A stretch of 64,000 nt of DNA from the NCBI GenBank assembly GCA_016841875.1, contig JAENYG010000009.1:96813-160812 (forward strand), given 5' to 3'. A program made the position numbers and the translations under genes. Below the pieces are notes generated by a model. The model was not told the DNA's origin, did no database searches, and saw only the letters and a list, made by a program, of their open reading frames with translations. Origin of the DNA: Syntrophomonas sp. Lineage in GTDB: Bacteria; Bacillota; Syntrophomonadia; Syntrophomonadales; Syntrophomonadaceae. Shown here piece by piece: positions 17,575 to 26,200 of this stretch. Numbering within the stretch: position 1 is the first letter of the stretch; every line of letters starts with the position of its first letter.

Positions 17575-17664
17575 AAAGAGTACTTGCTTGGCTCTGGTGG
17601 ATCTGAGGTCCAGCACCTGTTTGAGATGGCCGAACAGTTGGGCTGCTTAAAAGCCGAGGAAAGC
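17575..17664 (+). pseudogene. Fragment of the coiled-coil gene (copy of 16449-16538)
   Basis: About 90 nt, close to 90 percent identical by eye, including TTTGAGATGGCCGAACAGTTGG. It keeps the coding-strand direction but is flanked by unrelated sequence and stops. It shows that a second copy of the coiled-coil gene, or an unequal exchange, once existed here. Confidence 0.8.
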
Positions 17665-17770
17665 CAGAGTGCTGCCCGCTTTAGCCAGTAGCTGCGCATA
17701 GTCCGCCTCAATTATTTCTTATTATCTGACCAATGCGGTTCAACTTGCTTTAATAAGAGTTCCAACTAGG

Positions 17771-17962
17771 ATGGAGCTGCATTTATCCAATAGCAAAGAC
17801 CCATATTTCTTGGATAAATGGAAAAGTGTATTCTTGTATGATATTCTAGGAGGCATGGTGGAATGGGTGGCTATTGCAGTGGTTGGCGGCTTCATCGTTG
17901 GATTTTTGATTAGCTTTATTTGTCTATACCTTAGAGAAAAAATGCTTAAAATAATTGAATAG
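17771..17962 (+). CDS. Small single-helix membrane protein
   Basis: 63 residues with one strong helix (WVAIAVVGGFIVGFLISFICLYL) and a basic end. AGGATGGAG overlaps the start region, so the start is unsure. It may be a real small protein or the tail of a lost one. No family is recognised. Confidence 0.35.
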   Translation: MELHLSNSKDPYFLDKWKSVFLYDILGGMVEWVAIAVVGGFIVGFLISFICLYLREKMLKIIE

Positions 17963-18000
17963 AATGCACCGGCTGACTATTGGGCGAAGAGGAAAGAACA

Positions 18001-18711
18001 ATGATAAAAACCAATTTGACGATCGAAGGCATTCCTGCAATTTTGTGGGGAGAGTCATCGGATAAACTATTTATAGCTGTTCATGGAAACATGTCCAGCA
18101 AGGATGATGATGTTATTGTAATATTTGCGGAAGAAGCAATTGAAAAGGGATATCGGGTACTCAGCTTTGATTTGCCTGAACATGGAGATCGCAAAGGTGA
18201 AGATTATGCTTGCAAGGTTCAAAACTGTGTTAGTGATCTTACTGCTATTGTGGGATATGCGCAAACCATTTCAAACAATATAAGCGTATTTGCTTGCAGT
18301 ATGGGCGCGTATTTCAGTTTACTTGCATATAGGGAGTTGCCGATCGAACAATGTCTATTTCTTTCTCCTGTGGTAAACATGGAGCGCATCATAAGCAATA
18401 TGATGGCATGGTTCAATGTAAGTGAGGACAGATTAAAAGTCGAAAAAGAAATATTAACGCCAATCGGACAGACCCTCTATTGGGATTATTACTGCTATGT
18501 AAAATCCCATCCTATCGACACCTGGAACAAGCCAACTGCGATTCTCTATGGTTCAGATGACAATCTTTCTGAGTTTGATGTGGTCTTGGATTTCGCCAAA
18601 CGTTATCATTGCAAGTTGCAAGTATTGGAACATGGGGAGCATTATTTTCATAGCGAAGAACAATTGCGATTTTTTAGACTGTGGCTTAGAGATAATATTT
18701 TCACTTTATGA
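18001..18711 (+). CDS. Alpha/beta hydrolase
   Basis: A cytosolic serine hydrolase of 236 residues. The oxyanion region is AVHGNMSSK (about 24-32). The nucleophile elbow is A-C-S-M-G near residue 100, the acid is probably in YGSDDNLS, and the base His lies in VLEHGEHYFH near the end. All parts of the triad are present. The substrate is unknown; the fold class includes lipases, esterases and acyl-transfer enzymes. I chose the ATG after GAGGAAAG over a TTG seven codons earlier. Confidence 0.8.
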   Translation: MIKTNLTIEGIPAILWGESSDKLFIAVHGNMSSKDDDVIVIFAEEAIEKGYRVLSFDLPEHGDRKGEDYACKVQNCVSDLTAIVGYAQTISNNISVFACSMGAYFSLLAYRELPIEQCLFLSPVVNMERIISNMMAWFNVSEDRLKVEKEILTPIGQTLYWDYYCYVKSHPIDTWNKPTAILYGSDDNLSEFDVVLDFAKRYHCKLQVLEHGEHYFHSEEQLRFFRLWLRDNIFTL

Positions 18712-18798
18712 GATAACAATTCAAGGTACAGTTCTTTAATCCCCAAAATATCCCACGGGAGTTGCCTTTATTAGAGCTTATTCATGGGAGGGAGCAGA

Positions 18799-19623
18799 AT
18801 GAATAAATATCCATTAAAAAGATGGGGGTTATACTCGGGTTTAGCTATTTTAATAATAATCCTAGCGGTTAGTGCAGTTCGTTTTTATCTGGACAATCAT
18901 GAGCGTGAGCCACAGCTGAGTGTTGGTCAGGCAGTAAACATTTTTGCCCAAGAGAGAATTTATTTAAGCAAAACCAGTGACCCTGAAGCTGAAGAAATAA
19001 AAGGGGTAAGACCGACTACCTATTTTATTAATGATACGAAAAACAAAATCTACATCTATCGCTATGACTCTATTGATGAGCGTAAAACTGCTTATATGAT
19101 ATATAGAGATAGTGACGAGGGGAGAGGTATGTATTCAAATTCAGGGCCCCAAAATGCGAAAAATTTGATGTTCATTATTACACCGGTTGATGATGAGCAA
19201 ATGACTGTTGAGGATATGGAACTGTTATATAACGTATCAAAAACTATTTTTGAGAAATTAAATGATACTCAGGAAATTGTTTTTAGCGGAGCCGGTAACA
19301 ACTGGGAAGCGCTAACGGTAGTAAAATATTACGAATATTTTTATTATGGCGAAAATGCAACAATGAAGTATGACCATTATTATACGGAATCTGGCTCACT
19401 TAAATACCTCGGCCAGGATATAGAATCGGTAGGAGAAATATCTTACGAAATGCAGTGTCCCACCGGTGGAGATTGGGGCTCAAAGTCGAAATTAAAGTCT
19501 GATGGGACGTTAAGTCTGGGTTCGTCAGGAGGTACGGGAGCGATTCTTCGTTCTGACCAAGAAATAACCTTCACCATCAGATGGAATGATCAGGAAGAGA
19601 CTTTTATAGCCCGTTCTAAATAA
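18799..19623 (+). CDS. Membrane-anchored extracellular protein of unknown function
   Basis: 274 residues. The N-terminal basic MNKYPLKRW and a hydrophobic helix (GLYSGLAILIIILAVSAV) anchor it, with the rest outside. The body is hydrophilic, with a C-terminal all-beta look (EITFTIRWNDQEETFIARSK). No family is recognised. Its start follows GGGAGGG by 6 nt. It ends 44 nt before the transglutaminase-like gene, and both together were the source of the fossil at 13465, so they form a unit. Confidence 0.65.
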   Translation: MNKYPLKRWGLYSGLAILIIILAVSAVRFYLDNHEREPQLSVGQAVNIFAQERIYLSKTSDPEAEEIKGVRPTTYFINDTKNKIYIYRYDSIDERKTAYMIYRDSDEGRGMYSNSGPQNAKNLMFIITPVDDEQMTVEDMELLYNVSKTIFEKLNDTQEIVFSGAGNNWEALTVVKYYEYFYYGENATMKYDHYYTESGSLKYLGQDIESVGEISYEMQCPTGGDWGSKSKLKSDGTLSLGSSGGTGAILRSDQEITFTIRWNDQEETFIARSK

Positions 19624-19667
19624 TACTATTGGGAACGGAGTGTATATTATTACGCCGGGGGGAAGAC

Positions 19668-20273
19668 ATGAAATTAAGTTGTGAATCTAATTACCTTAAA
19701 GACTATTTACTTGAATTAGATATGGTTGATTACAATCACCCATTAATTAGAACGAAAGTAAGTGAAATATTCTCTGGTTTATTTAATGAAATTGAAATAA
19801 TCAAAGCTGCATTTGAATATGTTCGTGATAATATTGCCCATTCTTTTGATATACAAGGCTCCCGTGTGACATGCAAAGCATCAGAAGTTCTTTACTTTGA
19901 AGAAGGAATTTGCTATGCAAAGTCAAACTTGTTAGCAGCCATATTAAGAAGTCAGGGTATTCCCACCGGTTTTTGTTATCAAAGGCTTACCAAAGGTGAT
20001 ACACCTGATACAGGCTATTGCATACATGCTTTAAATGCGGTATATCTTAAAACGCTGCAGCGTTGGATAAGATTAGATGCCCGTGGGAATAAAGCAGAGG
20101 TCAATTCTCAATTTTCTATTGATGAGGAGAGATTGGCTTTTCCTATAAGGAAAGAATATGATGAAATAGATTATCCCGTTATTTATACAGAACCAAATGC
20201 TAATACAATAACTGCATTAAAGCAGAATTCGGATTGTCAGATGCTTTATAATAATTTGCCTGATAGATTGTAG
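19668..20273 (+). CDS. Transglutaminase-like cysteine protein
   Basis: A cytosolic protein of 201 residues with the transglutaminase core: Cys in EEGICYAKSNLLAAILRSQGIP, His in GYCIHALNAVYL and Asp in RWIRLDARGN form the triad. Proteins of this size act as small cysteine proteases or amidases in bacteria, with mostly unknown substrates. The start is the ATG 5-6 nt after GGGGGGAAG; the same start is preserved in the fossil at 13558. The end is not followed by a clear terminator. Confidence 0.85.
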   Translation: MKLSCESNYLKDYLLELDMVDYNHPLIRTKVSEIFSGLFNEIEIIKAAFEYVRDNIAHSFDIQGSRVTCKASEVLYFEEGICYAKSNLLAAILRSQGIPTGFCYQRLTKGDTPDTGYCIHALNAVYLKTLQRWIRLDARGNKAEVNSQFSIDEERLAFPIRKEYDEIDYPVIYTEPNANTITALKQNSDCQMLYNNLPDRL

Positions 20274-20494
20274 GTTTCTGCTGTGCATCTAAAAAACCAA
20301 TCCAAAGAAAAACAGCAAAAAGAAAGATAAAGCTAAGCATAAGCGTGCATGGTATCACTCCATTGGTATTTAGATAACTAGTATCTATGATTCCAAAAGA
20401 GAGAAGGAGGAAGATTTTGTTAGGATATGTAAGATAAGATCTCATAGAACATATAAATTGAGACTAATGCCCTATTTGCGCACGATTTTAGGAT

Positions 20495-20522
20495 TTGCAT
20501 TAGTATTTATATCTGATATAAT
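20495..20522 (+). promoter_or_regulatory. Sigma-A-type promoter of the structured RNA
   Basis: TTGCAT, 16 nt, then TATAAT, in AT-rich surroundings. The expected transcript start is near 20529-20531. No ribosome binding site or reading frame follows. Confidence 0.65.
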
Positions 20523-20529
20523 ATACAAA

Positions 20530-20752
20530 TAAGGTACATGATTTTATCTTTACTTTAGATGTTCTTGTTGAACCCGTCAGGGGAGCGTACATAAAGTTGC
20601 TTGACTGGCTTAAGGGTTCTTAAGATAAGTAGTCGGGCGTACAGAAGTTGCCCGGTTACAAAAGACTAATAACAGGCTCCACTCACAGGGGCCCTTGTTA
20701 GTGAAATTTTATTCCTCTGCATATTATGTGCAGAGGAATTTGTTGTTTTTTT
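20530..20752 (+). ncRNA. Candidate stand-alone structured RNA
   Basis: About 220 nt from promoter to terminator with no coding frame. GAACCC (20570) can pair with GGGTTC (20615) and GTCA with TGAC, closing a hairpin whose apical part is AGC-GTACATAAAGTT-GCT (20584-20601). A second hairpin CGGGC-GTACAGAAGTT-GCCCG (20634-20653) shows nearly the same loop. A third (CTAATAACAGG with CCTTGTTAG) follows, then the terminator. The layout suits a small regulatory RNA or a protein-binding RNA such as a 6S- or Csr-like sponge. I cannot match it to a known family. It ends about 190 nt before the acetoacetyl-CoA synthetase start, so it could also act as that gene's leader if read through. Confidence 0.55.
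20711..20752 (+). terminator. Rho-independent terminator of the structured RNA
   Basis: ATTCCTCTGCA pairs with TGCAGAGGAAT around a seven-base loop, followed by TTGTTGTTTTTTT. Confidence 0.9.
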
Positions 20753-20944
20753 GTATGGTGCAGCAGAAAAAACATTTCCTGTTTTCACCCCTGCCGTATT
20801 ATAAGTCACCATTTAATTAATGCTTAACCCTTGACCAGAAATATGTTATGTAATTTCCTAATGATTAGATAGGATGTTATTAACATAATGTAGAAAGGTT
20901 AAATAGTCTCTTGTGTCCTAAAACTTAATATGGGAGTGAATCAT

Positions 20945-22912
20945 ATGAAAAAATTATTATGGAAGCCCTCGGCTGAATATGTAAAAAAGACTAATATGAA
21001 CGCTTTTATGGGTTATGTAAATGCCAAATTTGGTCTTGCAATTGATGATTACCGGTCTCTTTACAACTGGTCGATTGATTATCCTATCGAATTTTGGGAC
21101 ACACTATGGCACTATCTGGATATCAAGTGTTCCAGGCCCTATTCAAAGCCAGTCGATGATTTATCAAGATTTCCCGGAGCTAACTGGTTCATAGGTGCTG
21201 AATTAAACTATGCGGAGAATATGCTCCGGTTTTCTTCAAGCTCGGCTCCGGCTATTATATTTCGGGGTGAGAATCAAATCAGAGAAGAGATCAGCCATAA
21301 GGAGTTATATGAACAGGTTGTCCGGCTTGCTGAAGCGCTTAGACAAGAGGGAATAAAAGCAGGGGATATAATCGCCGCGTATATGCCCAATCTACCTCAA
21401 ACAGTTATAGCGATGCTCGCGTGTTCAGCTGTAGGTGCGGTATGGTGCTCGTGCGCTACTGATATTGGACCGCAGGCAGCCATTGACAGGCTGGGCCAGG
21501 TGAAACCTTCGGTATTATTTACAACGGATGGATATTTCTATAAAGGAAAACCATTCGATGTTCTAGAAAATGTAAAAGCAGTTTTGGACGGAATCAGTTC
21601 CATAAAAAGGGTGGTTATCACTCCTTATGCGGGTCATAGTTCGAAAATAAATGAAATTCCCAATAGTGTTGGTTATGCAGACTATCTTAGCAGGAATGTG
21701 CCGCAGAATTTTGAGTTTGAGCAGCTTCCTTCGGAACACCCTCTTTTTATAATGTTTTCATCGGGAACCACCGGAAACCCCAAATGTATGGTGCAATCAG
21801 CGGCAGGTGTTTTGATCAATCAACTAAAAGAACTGGTTTTGCATAATGACATGAAGCCTTCTGATCGCATGCTCTATATCACCAGCTGCAGTTGGATGAT
21901 GTGGAACTGGCAGGCTGCAGCTATAGGAACAGGTGCTTCAATAGTCCTCTATGACGGTAACCCATCCTATCCCGATACATCTGCTATATGGAAGATTCTA
22001 GAGGAGGAGCGGGTTACTATATTCGGGCTCAGTGCCAGCTATGTGCATGCTATTATGAAAGAACACTTTTCACCTAAGCAAGCTGTTTCGCTCCCATATC
22101 TCAGGGTCATATCCCAGACCGGTTCGGTGCTCACCGATGAAGGCTTTGAATACATTTATAAAGAGATCAAAGAGGATTTGCATTTTAATTCAATTGCCGG
22201 GGGAACTGAAATTAACGGCTGTTTAGCATCAGGTAATCCTATCAGTCCTGTTTATTCCGGGGAACTTCAAGCCCCCGGACTGGGCATGAAGATAAATGCG
22301 TACAATGAAAAGGGAGAGCCGGTCAGAGATGAACAAGGGGAACTGGTCTGTGAACTGCCTGCTCCGTCAATGCCGATCAAATTCTGGAATGATCCGGATA
22401 ACAGCCGTTATATGGATGCTTATTTTAGAATGTATCCTGGCATTTGGCATCATGGAGATTACGTAATGATACATTCTGATACCGGGGGAATAACGTATTT
22501 TGGTCGCTCTGATTCGATCTTAAAACCATCCGGGGTTAGAATCGGAACTGCAGAAATCTATAATCAGGTTGAAAAAATTCCGCAAATTACGGATAGTCTG
22601 GCAATCGGACAGAACTATAGGGGTGACCAGAGGATCATCCTTTTTGTTCAAACCAAAGAGGGGATTGAACTGGATGAGCAACTGAAAGAAGAAATATCAA
22701 AGTTTTTGAGGGTAAATGCTTCTCCCCGGCATGTCCCGGCAATTATTATGCAAGTGCCTGATATTCCCCAAACCCTGAATGGCAAAAAAGTCGAAAGTGC
22801 AGTTACCAATATTGTGAACGGGCGCAGGGTTACTAATAGGGATGCCCTGGGTAATCCCGAATCACTTGATTATTTTACAGGGATTTTACCCTTATTGAAT
22901 GAGCCCGGTTAG
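20945..22912 (+). CDS. aacS: Acetoacetyl-CoA synthetase (acetoacetate-CoA ligase)
   Basis: An ATP-dependent ligase making acetoacetyl-CoA from acetoacetate, feeding ketone bodies into acyl-CoA metabolism. 655 residues, normal length. It is an ANL-superfamily protein: FSSGTTGNPKCMVQS is the AMP-binding P-loop, GGTEINGC the A5 region, WHHGDYVMI and GRSDSILKPSGVRIGTAEIY the hinge and A8, and LNGKKVESAVTNIVNG carries the C-terminal catalytic Lys. The N-terminal ACAS_N part (MNAFMGYVNAKFG, YPIEFWDTLWHYLDIK) and SWMMWNWQ are typical of AacS rather than acetyl-CoA synthetase. The ATG after GGGAGTGA is preferred to one 15 nt earlier. It is a single-gene unit with its own terminator. Confidence 0.93.
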   Translation: MKKLLWKPSAEYVKKTNMNAFMGYVNAKFGLAIDDYRSLYNWSIDYPIEFWDTLWHYLDIKCSRPYSKPVDDLSRFPGANWFIGAELNYAENMLRFSSSSAPAIIFRGENQIREEISHKELYEQVVRLAEALRQEGIKAGDIIAAYMPNLPQTVIAMLACSAVGAVWCSCATDIGPQAAIDRLGQVKPSVLFTTDGYFYKGKPFDVLENVKAVLDGISSIKRVVITPYAGHSSKINEIPNSVGYADYLSRNVPQNFEFEQLPSEHPLFIMFSSGTTGNPKCMVQSAAGVLINQLKELVLHNDMKPSDRMLYITSCSWMMWNWQAAAIGTGASIVLYDGNPSYPDTSAIWKILEEERVTIFGLSASYVHAIMKEHFSPKQAVSLPYLRVISQTGSVLTDEGFEYIYKEIKEDLHFNSIAGGTEINGCLASGNPISPVYSGELQAPGLGMKINAYNEKGEPVRDEQGELVCELPAPSMPIKFWNDPDNSRYMDAYFRMYPGIWHHGDYVMIHSDTGGITYFGRSDSILKPSGVRIGTAEIYNQVEKIPQITDSLAIGQNYRGDQRIILFVQTKEGIELDEQLKEEISKFLRVNASPRHVPAIIMQVPDIPQTLNGKKVESAVTNIVNGRRVTNRDALGNPESLDYFTGILPLLNEPG

Positions 22913-22969
22913 ACCCAAGGGGAAGTTTCCATGGTGTCCCCGGCGCCATGCTGAAAACTAAGGAAAACG

Positions 22970-23007
22970 ACCCGCAGGGATCATGCCTGCAGGTTGGTAT
23001 TTTTTGG
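22970..23007 (+). terminator. Terminator after acetoacetyl-CoA synthetase gene
   Basis: A CCGCAGG/CCTGCAGG-type stem around GATCATG, then TTTTTT. Confidence 0.65.
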
Positions 23008-23054
23008 GGGAGAGAATTTCTGTATCCGTAACAGCAGAGAAGAGATTTGCGCAG

Positions 23055-23105
23055 GACAAATGGGGACCAAGCAATTTTGTCACCTTTGCTCCGTCCCCAT
23101 TTGTC
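23055..23105. repeat. 13-bp inverted repeat of the GGGGAC palindrome class
   Basis: GACAAATGGGGAC and GTCCCCATTTGTC are exact reverse complements 25 nt apart. It is a different subtype from the copies near 3.4, 4.8 and 5.6 kb but has the same GGGGAC core. Confidence 0.8.
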
Positions 23106-23206
23106 TTATCCCGGTTTGAAATACCAAGCTGAAGGGAACGTGTAAACCGAGTCAGCAGAATATAATATATAAGTGTAGTATCATAAGAACCAGAGAGGTG
23201 ATGAAC

Positions 23207-23839
23207 ATGTTAAGACAAAGAGATTTCAATGAAAAGAGGTTTACCTATGATGAGATGATGCCTGTTTTCCCTCTGATCGCCCAGCAATGCATTGATGATT
23301 ATCAGCTTGATCAGGGCATTTGTCTGGATATCGGTGCAGGCAGCGGGCAGTTGGGTACCGAAATTGCCAAGATTACAAATATGACGATGTATTACATAGA
23401 TATCGATCCCGAAGCCATGGCTTTGGCCAAAAGCGTTGTTGCTGCCAGCAACATTGATAACGAAACGCATTTTATCCAGGCAGATATCTGCAAAGGACTT
23501 CCCCTGGAGGATAACTTTGCTGATTTTATCATTAGCCGCGGGTCAATGTGGTTCTGGGAGGATCAGGTCAAGGGGACAGAAGAAATATACCGGGTCTTGA
23601 AAAAAGGCGGTACAGCACTGGTCGGCGGTGGATTGGGCCGATATGTCCCTCCCACCATGAGGCAGAGATTAACCGCCCTCAGGCGAACTGTCGGCCATCC
23701 TGAAGGCTATCACCGGCTTACAGCTGAGGAGCTTGAAGCTGTTGCGATACAGGCTGGAATTGCGGACTTCAAGATTATCGAGGAAAAACCTGAAGCGAAA
23801 AAGGGCGGTTGGATTGAGATGCATAAGCCGATTGAGTGA
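23207..23839 (+). CDS. Class I SAM-dependent methyltransferase
   Basis: A cytosolic Rossmann-fold methyltransferase of 210 residues. Motif I is CLDIGAGSGQLGTEIA (about residues 38-53). Then come YYIDIDPEAMALA, THFIQADICKGLP and the motif IV-like NFADFIISRGSMWFW, followed by EEIYRVLKKGGTALVGGGL, as in the UbiE/Methyltransf_11 group. The substrate is unknown. Of three adjacent starts I chose the ATG 6 nt after AGAGGTG. It is a lone gene. Confidence 0.85.
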   Translation: MLRQRDFNEKRFTYDEMMPVFPLIAQQCIDDYQLDQGICLDIGAGSGQLGTEIAKITNMTMYYIDIDPEAMALAKSVVAASNIDNETHFIQADICKGLPLEDNFADFIISRGSMWFWEDQVKGTEEIYRVLKKGGTALVGGGLGRYVPPTMRQRLTALRRTVGHPEGYHRLTAEELEAVAIQAGIADFKIIEEKPEAKKGGWIEMHKPIE

Positions 23840-24006
23840 GTGTTCTAATATTTAAGTTCGATCTGAGCAAGGCTTTTCAGATAATGGGGTAGTTTGGGGT
23901 AATCTATTTCTTTACCGAACAGTAACAATTATATGCCTGTGACAGAGGCAGACGGATCGTTGCTGAAAAGAGTGAAACCTCAGTCAATCAAGGGAGAGTG
24001 CAAAAT

Positions 24007-24864
24007 ATGAAAATAGGATTTATCGGCTTAGGTGTAATGGGAAAAAGCATGGCTTTGAATCTAATGAAGGCGGGATATCCGTTAAATATCTATACCCGCA
24101 CGAAAAGCAAAGCCGCTGAATTAACAGCAAAAGGGGCAGTCTGGATGGACACTGCCGGTCAGGTCGCTGCAGCGTCAGATGTCATTATAACCATTGTAGG
24201 TTATCCGAAAGACGTTGAAGAGGTTTATTTCGGGGAAAATGGGATTATTGAAAATGCACAAGAAGGCTCTGTATTAGTCGATATGACAACCTCTTCTCCG
24301 TTGCTGGCTCAAAAAATCTATGAACAGGCGAAGGCGAGAAATATATCTGCGCTTGATGCACCTGTTTCAGGAGGAGATGTTGGTGCAAGAGAAGCCGGAC
24401 TTTCCATTATGGTTGGCGGTGACCCGGAAGCCTTTGAAAGGGTGAAGCCTGTTTTCGAGACAATGGGTAAAAACATTGTGCTGCAAGGGGAAGCGGGAGC
24501 AGGGCAGCATACGAAGATGTGCAATCAGATTGCGATTGCTGCCAATATGATCGGGGTTTGTGAAGCTGTGGCTTATGCGCAGAAAGCCGGCCTGGATCCC
24601 GAAACTGTTTTGAAAAGTATCGAATCAGGGGCAGCCGGCAGCTGGTCTCTCAGCAACCTGGCGCCAAGAATGATCGCAGGTGATTTTGCTCCGGGATTTT
24701 ACGTAAAACACTTTATTAAAGATATGACGATTGCTTTAGATGCCGCCAAAGAAATGGGAATGATGACGCCTGGCCTGGATTTGGCAAAAACGCTGTACGA
24801 AAAACTGGCAGCTGATGGAGCAGAAGACGATGGCACCCAGGCACTTTTTAAACTATTTATCTAG
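24007..24864 (+). CDS. 3-hydroxyisobutyrate dehydrogenase-family NAD(P)-dependent oxidoreductase
   Basis: A beta-hydroxyacid dehydrogenase of 285 residues. The dinucleotide site is GFIGLGVMGKSMALNLMKAGY; the substrate loop is DAPVSGGDVGAREAGLSIMVGG, and the catalytic Lys lies in GAGQHTKMCNQ. KHFIKDMTIALDAA is the C-terminal signature. Members act on 3-hydroxyisobutyrate, tartronate semialdehyde, glyoxylate or succinic semialdehyde, and the sequence does not decide which. ATG after GGGAGAG; an upstream GTG is less likely. A terminator hairpin lies about 110 nt after the stop. Confidence 0.87.
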   Translation: MKIGFIGLGVMGKSMALNLMKAGYPLNIYTRTKSKAAELTAKGAVWMDTAGQVAAASDVIITIVGYPKDVEEVYFGENGIIENAQEGSVLVDMTTSSPLLAQKIYEQAKARNISALDAPVSGGDVGAREAGLSIMVGGDPEAFERVKPVFETMGKNIVLQGEAGAGQHTKMCNQIAIAANMIGVCEAVAYAQKAGLDPETVLKSIESGAAGSWSLSNLAPRMIAGDFAPGFYVKHFIKDMTIALDAAKEMGMMTPGLDLAKTLYEKLAADGAEDDGTQALFKLFI

Positions 24865-24972
24865 AAGGACCTTATCAACGGCTTCGTTGACGTATGTTTT
24901 CCAACGTGTTACCATATAATTACAAAAGGAGCTGCCGCTTTTGGTCAGGCGGCTGGTACTTGCATGTGGTTA

Positions 24973-25003
24973 GACCGCCTTACGCCAAGGCGGTCTCGTT
25001 ATT
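24973..25003 (+). terminator. Terminator-like hairpin
   Basis: GACCGCCTT pairs exactly with AAGGCGGTC, followed by a T-rich tail (TCGTTATTTT). The roughly 200 nt between it and the next gene hold nothing else I recognise. Confidence 0.7.
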
Positions 25004-25205
25004 TTCTGAGCATTATGTTGCGTGCTCTAGAGCTCGGAAGAATCTGATTTGTATTAGGCTAATAAAGCCTGAGGAAGAAAAAATGTGTCTTAAGAGATTT
25101 CCTTTAGCTGAAAAATACGGCATTAAGTAATTTATAGTTAAACTGTGACAATAGATTTTTGAACAGGACTTGGTTAGTATTAAGAAATATGAGGGAGCAG
25201 ATGAA

Positions 25206-25496
25206 GTGAAAAATAAACAAACAGCCGCCAAGTTTATATCAGGCTTGATCATTATCATATTGATCTGGGGCGGCATTACAATCTTTGATTATAGACGGGT
25301 CTGTCATAATTTCGAAAGACCTGTTTTTGCTGTACCGGCAGAAACAGCGGATGATGGCGGTTCTGGTATATATAAAGGATTGGGGTATGCATTCGATATA
25401 GAAGGAAATTTTATGCCGGAGGACGAATTTCCCGGTGTAACCCAGGCCAGATTTTATTTGTTTGGAAAAATGATTGAGGAATCAGTTAGAGACTAA
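25206..25496 (+). CDS. Conserved small membrane-anchored protein
   Basis: 96 residues with a GTG start 10 nt after GAGGGA. After a basic N-terminus comes one helix (FISGLIIIILIWGGITIF), then a hydrophilic domain with a distinctive TADDGGSGIYKGLGYAFDIEGNF and PGVTQARFYLFG. I recall the same layout in many Clostridia as a hypothetical protein. No function is known. It ends 23 nt before the acetyltransferase and may be co-transcribed. Confidence 0.75.
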   Translation: MKNKQTAAKFISGLIIIILIWGGITIFDYRRVCHNFERPVFAVPAETADDGGSGIYKGLGYAFDIEGNFMPEDEFPGVTQARFYLFGKMIEESVRD

Positions 25497-25519
25497 TTGA
25501 AAGCTGCGAGGTAAAAAAT

Positions 25520-26020
25520 ATGGATTTCACGGCTGAGAAATGGCATATTGATTATGCGGGGATGTGGGAATATGCCAATAACAAGCAGATCGCTGATAAC
25601 GTAAGAAATATATTCCCATATCCGTATACTTTAGATGATGCCAGAAGTTATATTAACAGCTGTGCTGAAAATGATGAATCACGGCAGCTTTGCCGTGCGA
25701 TTGTGATTGAAGGTAAGGCGGCGGGCAGTATAGGGATATTTCTCAGGGATGACATTCATTGTAAAAGTGCGGAACTCGGATATTGGCTGGGCGAACCATT
25801 TGGGGGGAAGGGGATTATCAGCAGGGCCATAAAGGAAATCTGCGGCACTGCCTTTGAACAGTATGATATCGTTCGCATTTTCGCTGAACCATTTGCTCAT
25901 AATGCTGGTTCCAGAAGGGCACTGGAGAAGGCCGGGTTTGAGCTGGAAGGTATTATGAAAAATAGTATATTCAAGAATGGAATAATCTTTGATTCGTGTA
26001 TGTATGCACTGGTAAAATAG
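25520..26020 (+). CDS. GNAT-family N-acetyltransferase (RimJ/RimL-like)
   Basis: A cytosolic acetyl-CoA-dependent transferase of 166 residues. AELGYWLGEPFGGKGIISRAIKEI carries the acetyl-CoA loop, and HNAGSRRALEKAGFELEGIMKNSIFKNG is the RimJ/RimL C-terminal signature. The substrate is unknown; relatives modify ribosomal proteins, antibiotics or small amines. It is the first of three unrelated GNAT genes in this accessory region. Confidence 0.88.
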   Translation: MDFTAEKWHIDYAGMWEYANNKQIADNVRNIFPYPYTLDDARSYINSCAENDESRQLCRAIVIEGKAAGSIGIFLRDDIHCKSAELGYWLGEPFGGKGIISRAIKEICGTAFEQYDIVRIFAEPFAHNAGSRRALEKAGFELEGIMKNSIFKNGIIFDSCMYALVK

Positions 26021-26083
26021 AATAAGGCAGTAAGCGATTTTTATGTTCTGGGGATATTTTTGGAAATGGGGGAGGGAATGCAT

Positions 26084-26200
26084 ATGCTGGATGTATATGA
26101 AAAGATAGCTGCAGCCAAAGTGGAGATAACGGAAGGGAAGGTTCTGGGCGCAGAATCTTCTTTAATACGTATAAGAGAAAATTTGGAGGGAAGAGAATGA
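26084..26200 (+). CDS. 38-residue small protein overlapping yccF
   Basis: An ATG after GGAGGGAATG opens a 38-codon frame (MLDVYEKIAAAKVEITEGK..., ...RIRENLEGRE). Its TGA overlaps the ATG of the yccF gene (ATGA), typical of translational coupling. The layout (I..AE..I..GKV..AE..L.RIRE) resembles the C-terminal end of Phd/YefM- or RelB-type antitoxins, but no DNA-binding part or toxin is present. An in-frame ATG two codons earlier is also possible. Confidence 0.5.
   Translation: MLDVYEKIAAAKVEITEGKVLGAESSLIRIRENLEGRE

Noticed and set aside
20274..20445. Minus-strand open frame with a hydrophobic stretch after the transglutaminase-like gene
   Set aside because: It overlaps the end of that gene and has no ribosome binding site. 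The hydrophobicity comes from an A-rich plus-strand tract.
20530..20752. Structured RNA as a glutamine or ykkC-type riboswitch
   Set aside because: The repeated GTACA..AAGTT loops do not fit the conserved cores I know, and the RNA ends in a terminator well before the next gene.
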